Below the pieces are notes generated by a model. It was given only the letters and a program-made list of their open reading frames with translations. It had not been told where the DNA came from and did no database searches. Below, in pieces: positions 60,956 through 64,000 of a DNA stretch of 64,000 bases. The DNA lies in NCBI RefSeq assembly GCF_005233835.1, contig NZ_SZQA01000015.1:1-64000 (forward strand), written 5' to 3'. The DNA is from Herbidospora galbida. GTDB taxonomy: Bacteria > Actinomycetota > Actinomycetes > Streptosporangiales > Streptosporangiaceae. The position numbers and the translations under genes are program-made. How positions within the stretch are numbered: the first letter of the stretch is position 1; every line of letters starts with the position of its first letter.

Positions 60956-62083
60956 ATGGGGCACTCGCACGGGCCGGCCGCGCCCGCCGACCGCACTACC
61001 GTCCTGGCCGTGCTGGCCGTGATCCTGCCGCTGGCGGCCGCGACGCTCGTCGCGCTCGTGCTCTTGTGGCCGGGTGCGGTGAAGAAGACGCAGGAGCCGC
61101 AGCTGCCCGAGACGACCGGGGTGATCACCTCGGTGTCCGGCGAGAAGGCGATCGTCGAGTTCTCGGTGTTCCACCAGGTCACCGCCATGCTGCCGACCGC
61201 GCCCGGGTCGGCGACGTTCGCCGAGGGCGACAAGGTGGTCGTGCTCGACCTGCAGGACGGCACCTACGCCGTCTCCGACCACGACCGCTCGTCGCCGCTG
61301 TGGCTGTTCGGGGCGGCGTTCGCGCTGGCGGTGATCGCCTTCGGGCGGTGGAAGGGGATCACCGCCCTGATCGGGCTCGCGATCACGTTCGGGCTGCTGC
61401 TCACGTTCGTGCTCCCGGCCATCCTGGCCGGGCAGCCGCCGTTGCTGGTCGCCGTCGTCGGCGCGGCGGCGATCATGTTGATCGTCCTGTACGTCACCCA
61501 CGGCGTCAGCGTGCCCACCTCGGTCGCCGTGATCGGCACCCTGGTCAGCCTGGCCCTCACGGGCCTGCTGTCGCTGCTGGCCATCGACTGGACCCACCTG
61601 ACCGGGGTGAGCGACGACAGCAGCTGGCTCCTCGGGACGAGCCACCAGATCAACACCCAGGGCCTGCTGCTGGCCGGCATCATCATCGGCTCGCTCGGCG
61701 TCCTCGACGACGTCACGGTCACCCAGGCCGCCACGGTCGCCGAACTCGCCCACGCCAACCCGGGATACACGGCCCGGCAGCTCTACCGGGCCGCCACCCG
61801 GGTCGGGCGGGCGCACATCGCCTCGGTCATCAACACGATCGTGCTCGCGTACGCCGGAGCCTCGCTCCCGCTGCTGCTGCTCATCAGCGTCGGGAACGAG
61901 CCCCTGGGCGAGGTGCTGGCCGGGCCGGTGGTGGCCCAGGAGCTGGTCCGGAGCATGGTGGGCACGATCGGGCTGGTCGCGGCGGTGCCGATCACGACGG
62001 CGCTGGCCGCGCTGACCTGCAGGAGGCGGGCCCGTTCGGCCGGGGACGTACCCGAACGGGCCCACGATCTGGTGACCGGCTAG
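60956..62083 (+). CDS. YibE/F-family membrane protein
   Basis: A 375-residue multi-pass membrane protein with one N-terminal helix, a short extracytoplasmic domain (VITSVSGEKAIVEF...) and about seven more helices, including GSLGVLDDVTVTQAATV, the family's conserved DD(V)T segment. Function unknown; members often sit near metal or transport genes. It may be co-transcribed with the copper monooxygenase. It ends convergently with a 4-bp overlap. Confidence 0.88.
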   Translation: MGHSHGPAAPADRTTVLAVLAVILPLAAATLVALVLLWPGAVKKTQEPQLPETTGVITSVSGEKAIVEFSVFHQVTAMLPTAPGSATFAEGDKVVVLDLQDGTYAVSDHDRSSPLWLFGAAFALAVIAFGRWKGITALIGLAITFGLLLTFVLPAILAGQPPLLVAVVGAAAIMLIVLYVTHGVSVPTSVAVIGTLVSLALTGLLSLLAIDWTHLTGVSDDSSWLLGTSHQINTQGLLLAGIIIGSLGVLDDVTVTQAATVAELAHANPGYTARQLYRAATRVGRAHIASVINTIVLAYAGASLPLLLLISVGNEPLGEVLAGPVVAQELVRSMVGTIGLVAAVPITTALAALTCRRRARSAGDVPERAHDLVTG

Positions 62084-62652
62084 GCGCGGCGCAGGTAGTA
62101 GCCGTACGACCAGCCGGTCGTGCCGTTCTTCGTGGTCACCTTGACCCAGCCCTTCTCACGGACCGGGGAACCCTGGACGGTCGCCTTCCACTTCAGCTTG
62201 CCGACCACCCGATGGCCCAGGCCCGGTCCCGACCGGACGTTGAGGTGGCTGCCCTTGCGGACGTGCTGGACCCGGTACTTCACCGAGGTCCCGGCCGCCA
62301 CGACCGTCAGGTAGCCGAACGCGGTCGGATAGGTCTGGCCCTGGCAGGCGACGGAGACCGAGTAGGTGCCCGGCTTCGTGCCCGACCAGACGGTGGCCGT
62401 CCCGGTGGCCCGCACCCCGTTGGGCAGCAGCGTGACGCTGCGCCCCCAGGCCGGCGAGTAGGCGTAACCGGGCCGGTTGGGGCACGCCTTGGTGCGGAGC
62501 CGGACGGTCTGCCCGGCGTGGACGGTGGAGGGGGCGGCGGTCACGGCCACGGCGGAGGACGCGGCTGCGGGGAGCGCGGTGCTCGCGCCGGCCGGGAGGG
62601 CCAGGCAGAACACGGTCGCTGCGGCGAGGACGGCGGGCTTGACGAGATCCAT
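62080..62652 (-). CDS. Secreted SH3-domain protein
   Basis: A 190-residue protein with a signal peptide (MDLVKPAVLAAATVFCLALPAGAS). An Ig-like stretch (KPGTYSVSVACQGQTY) comes first, then a C-terminal bacterial SH3 domain (HLNVRSGPGLGHRVVGKL...GWVKVTTKNGTTGWSYGYYL), which binds peptidoglycan in many secreted proteins. Start at 62652 chosen to give the signal peptide. An inverted repeat lies 53 bp upstream. Confidence 0.85.
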   Translation of the reverse strand: MDLVKPAVLAAATVFCLALPAGASTALPAAASSAVAVTAAPSTVHAGQTVRLRTKACPNRPGYAYSPAWGRSVTLLPNGVRATGTATVWSGTKPGTYSVSVACQGQTYPTAFGYLTVVAAGTSVKYRVQHVRKGSHLNVRSGPGLGHRVVGKLKWKATVQGSPVREKGWVKVTTKNGTTGWSYGYYLRRA

Positions 62653-62704
62653 GATCTCACTCCTTACGTACCAGGCAGGCTTTTGACCTGCTGTTACTAC
62701 CAAG

Positions 62705-62722
62705 AGTAATCGCTTGATTACT
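62705..62722. promoter_or_regulatory. Inverted repeat between divergent SH3 and sulfotransferase genes
   Basis: AGTAATC-GCTT-GATTACT, a perfect 7-bp inverted repeat in the AT-rich part of the 196-bp divergent region. Operator candidate; regulator unknown. Confidence 0.5.
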
Positions 62723-62848
62723 TATTGTGAATACCTTGGCGCAGATCTGGTTGCCAACCGCCGGTGATCCCCACGTAGCGTGGGAAGGGCCGGGACGTTG
62801 AAGGAGGACCAATTCCATACTAAGTTTGTAGGAAAAGTGGAGGTTAGT

Positions 62849-63802
62849 GTGACTCTGCCCGGCTTCCTGGTCATCGGGGCCCCGAAGGCCGCCACGACCG
62901 CCCTGCACGCCGCGCTCAACGCCCACCCGGACCTGCATCTGGCCGCGGTGAAGGAGCCGAAGTTCTTCCTCTCGGACGGGCCGCCGCCCGAGAAGGGCGG
63001 CCCCGGCGACGCGGAGACCTACCGCGAGCACGTCTGGCGCCGCGACCGCTACGAGGCCCTGTTCCGGCCGGGATACCTGAACGGCGAGTCGACCCCGTTC
63101 TACCTGTACGACCGCGAGGCCCACCGGCGCATCAAGGCGCTCATCCCCGAGGCCCGGCTCATCGTGGTCGTCCGCGACCCGGTCGAGCGGGCCCACTCGA
63201 ACTGGACCCACCTGTGGTCGGCCGGGCTGGAGCCCGTCGGCGACGTCGTCGAGGCCTGCGCCCGGGAGCCCGAGCGGATCAGGGCCGGCTGGGCCCCCTT
63301 TTGGCACTACGTCGGCCTGGGCAAGTACGGCGAGCAGCTGCGCGACCTCTACGACCTGTTCACCGAGGAGCAGGTGCTCGTCTTCCGCTACCGGGACCTG
63401 CTCGACCGCCCGGCGGAGACCCTCGACCGCATCTGCGGGCACCTCGGCGTGCGTACCGGGCTGATCTCCGAGGTCCCCCGCGAGAACGTGACCGTGCACC
63501 CCCAGGAGACGGTCCTGCACCAGGTGCTGTCGCAGGTGGTGCGGGTGGGCGACCGGCTGGGCGGCCAGGTGCTGACCGCGCCGCTCGCACGGGTGCTCCA
63601 GCGCGACGGCAAGGCCCGGCGGCCCCTGACGTGGGAGCAGCGGCAGGAGCTCATCCCGTACTTCACCGAGGACATCAAGCTGCTCGAAGAGGTCACGGGG
63701 GAGGACTTCTCCGACTGGATCCGGCCCCGCGACCGCTCGGGCGGCCAGGTCGGCCACCGCCCCGACGGCCAGGGCCAGGCCCGTAACGGACGCCCGCGGT
63801 AG
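62849..63802 (+). CDS. PAPS-dependent sulfotransferase
   Basis: A 317-residue sulfotransferase of the heparan-sulfate/Stf0-like P-loop type. PAPS 5'-phosphosulfate loop GAPKAATTALHAALNAHP at the N-terminus and 3'-phosphate motif VVVRDPVERAHSNW. It moves sulfate from PAPS to a hydroxyl or amine; acceptor unknown. GTG 62849 is supported by GGAGG six bases upstream. The proline/glycine-rich tail is probably disordered. Confidence 0.88.
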   Translation: MTLPGFLVIGAPKAATTALHAALNAHPDLHLAAVKEPKFFLSDGPPPEKGGPGDAETYREHVWRRDRYEALFRPGYLNGESTPFYLYDREAHRRIKALIPEARLIVVVRDPVERAHSNWTHLWSAGLEPVGDVVEACAREPERIRAGWAPFWHYVGLGKYGEQLRDLYDLFTEEQVLVFRYRDLLDRPAETLDRICGHLGVRTGLISEVPRENVTVHPQETVLHQVLSQVVRVGDRLGGQVLTAPLARVLQRDGKARRPLTWEQRQELIPYFTEDIKLLEEVTGEDFSDWIRPRDRSGGQVGHRPDGQGQARNGRPR

Positions 63803-63873
63803 CGGTGGCCGGCGCCGGGTGCGGCGGCCGGCGGGGGCGGGCGTCGGTGCCGGGGTGGGCGGAGCCGTAACGG

Positions 63874-63914
63874 AAAAAAGACGACCCGCGCCCGACGAGG
63901 GCCGTGACGCGGGT
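63874..63914 (-). terminator. Rho-independent terminator for the minus-strand gene at the right edge
   Basis: Stem ACCCGCG (63884-63890) / CGCGGGT (63908-63914), followed on the minus strand by TTTTTT (complement of 63874-63879). The classical form is rare in this window. Confidence 0.75.
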
Positions 63915-63919
63915 TCTCG

Positions 63920-64000
63920 CTAGACCAGTTCGGTGCGGAGGTCGTGGGCGCCGTCGGGGCGGGTCCACTCGTAGAAGATGCGCTGACCGCCGCCCGGCAG
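63920..64000 (-). CDS. 3' end of an unrecognised gene (continues beyond window)
   Basis: Only the last 26 codons are visible, reading LPGGGQRIFYEWTRPDGAHD then LRTELV and a TAG at 63920-63922. Coding bias is normal and a rho-independent terminator follows. Too short to assign. Confidence 0.6.
   Translation of the reverse strand: MPGGGQRIFYEWTRPDGAHDLRTELV

Noticed and set aside
1-64000. CRISPR array, tRNA, rRNA or riboswitch
   Set aside because: No evenly spaced repeats, no cloverleaf-like segments with CCA/TψC signatures and no conserved riboswitch cores were seen by eye.

Overview
This is a 64 kb stretch of very GC-rich chromosome (about 70% by eye) with strong third-position G/C bias, many GTG/TTG starts, 4-bp ATGA/GTGA overlaps and several apparently leaderless promoters. 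The gene set (MmyB-type regulators, a DUF3516 helicase, a DUF5302 protein, a GPP34 protein, a deazaflavin-dependent reductase, a class 1 DISARM) points to a filamentous actinomycete, Streptomyces or, more likely, a Streptosporangiales-type genus. The genus is an inference. I saw no rRNA, tRNA, CRISPR array, integrase or replication origin.

Left part (1-22.2 kb), mostly core genome. The window opens inside an IS5-family insertion sequence abutting the stop codon of a GPP34 gene. Then come divergent glgC/glgA (glycogen synthesis) and a copper-resistance locus: a CPH-type P-ATPase divergent from csoR-copZ-(His-rich membrane protein)-copA, with two CsoR-like palindromes between. After that lie an alcohol dehydrogenase, a GNAT acetyltransferase, small secreted proteins, an ABC exporter, two coupled PAP2 phosphatases, a phosphopantetheinyl transferase, two NAD-dependent epimerase-type proteins, an ACT-domain protein and a DusB-type tRNA-dihydrouridine synthase.

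Middle part (22.2-50.5 kb), an integrase-less defence island. On the minus strand a tightly coupled five-gene operon (28885 to 22238) encodes a two-TM coiled-coil protein, a MotB/ZorB-like single-TM protein with an Asp in its membrane helix, a pseudokinase with a PglZ-like C-terminal tail, a BrxD-type ATPase and a BrxHI-type Lhr-like helicase. No other pgl/brx gene and no ZorC/D/E is present, so this looks like a hybrid of BREX-2 and Zorya parts and is the best candidate for an undescribed system. Divergent from it, after a DUF4352 protein, is a complete class 1 DISARM operon (drmD-drmMI-drmA-drmB-drmC) followed by a methylase-like protein whose NPPF motif reads VPPF. The 3' half of drmMI is a sharply lower-GC patch that looks like an exchanged specificity region. 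The island ends with two divergent Ser/Thr kinases, the second coupled to a DUF262/DUF1524 (GmrSD-like) nuclease.

Right part (50.5-64 kb), core and accessory again: DUF3516 helicase, orphan histidine kinase, MmyB-type regulator divergent from a short-chain dehydrogenase, deazaflavin-type reductase, TetR repressor divergent from a DHA2 drug exporter with a clear operator between, a lipoprotein, a rearranged LacI remnant, a PHM-like copper monooxygenase next to a YibE/F membrane protein, an SH3-type secreted protein, a sulfotransferase, and the 3' end of an unrecognised gene with its terminator at the right edge.
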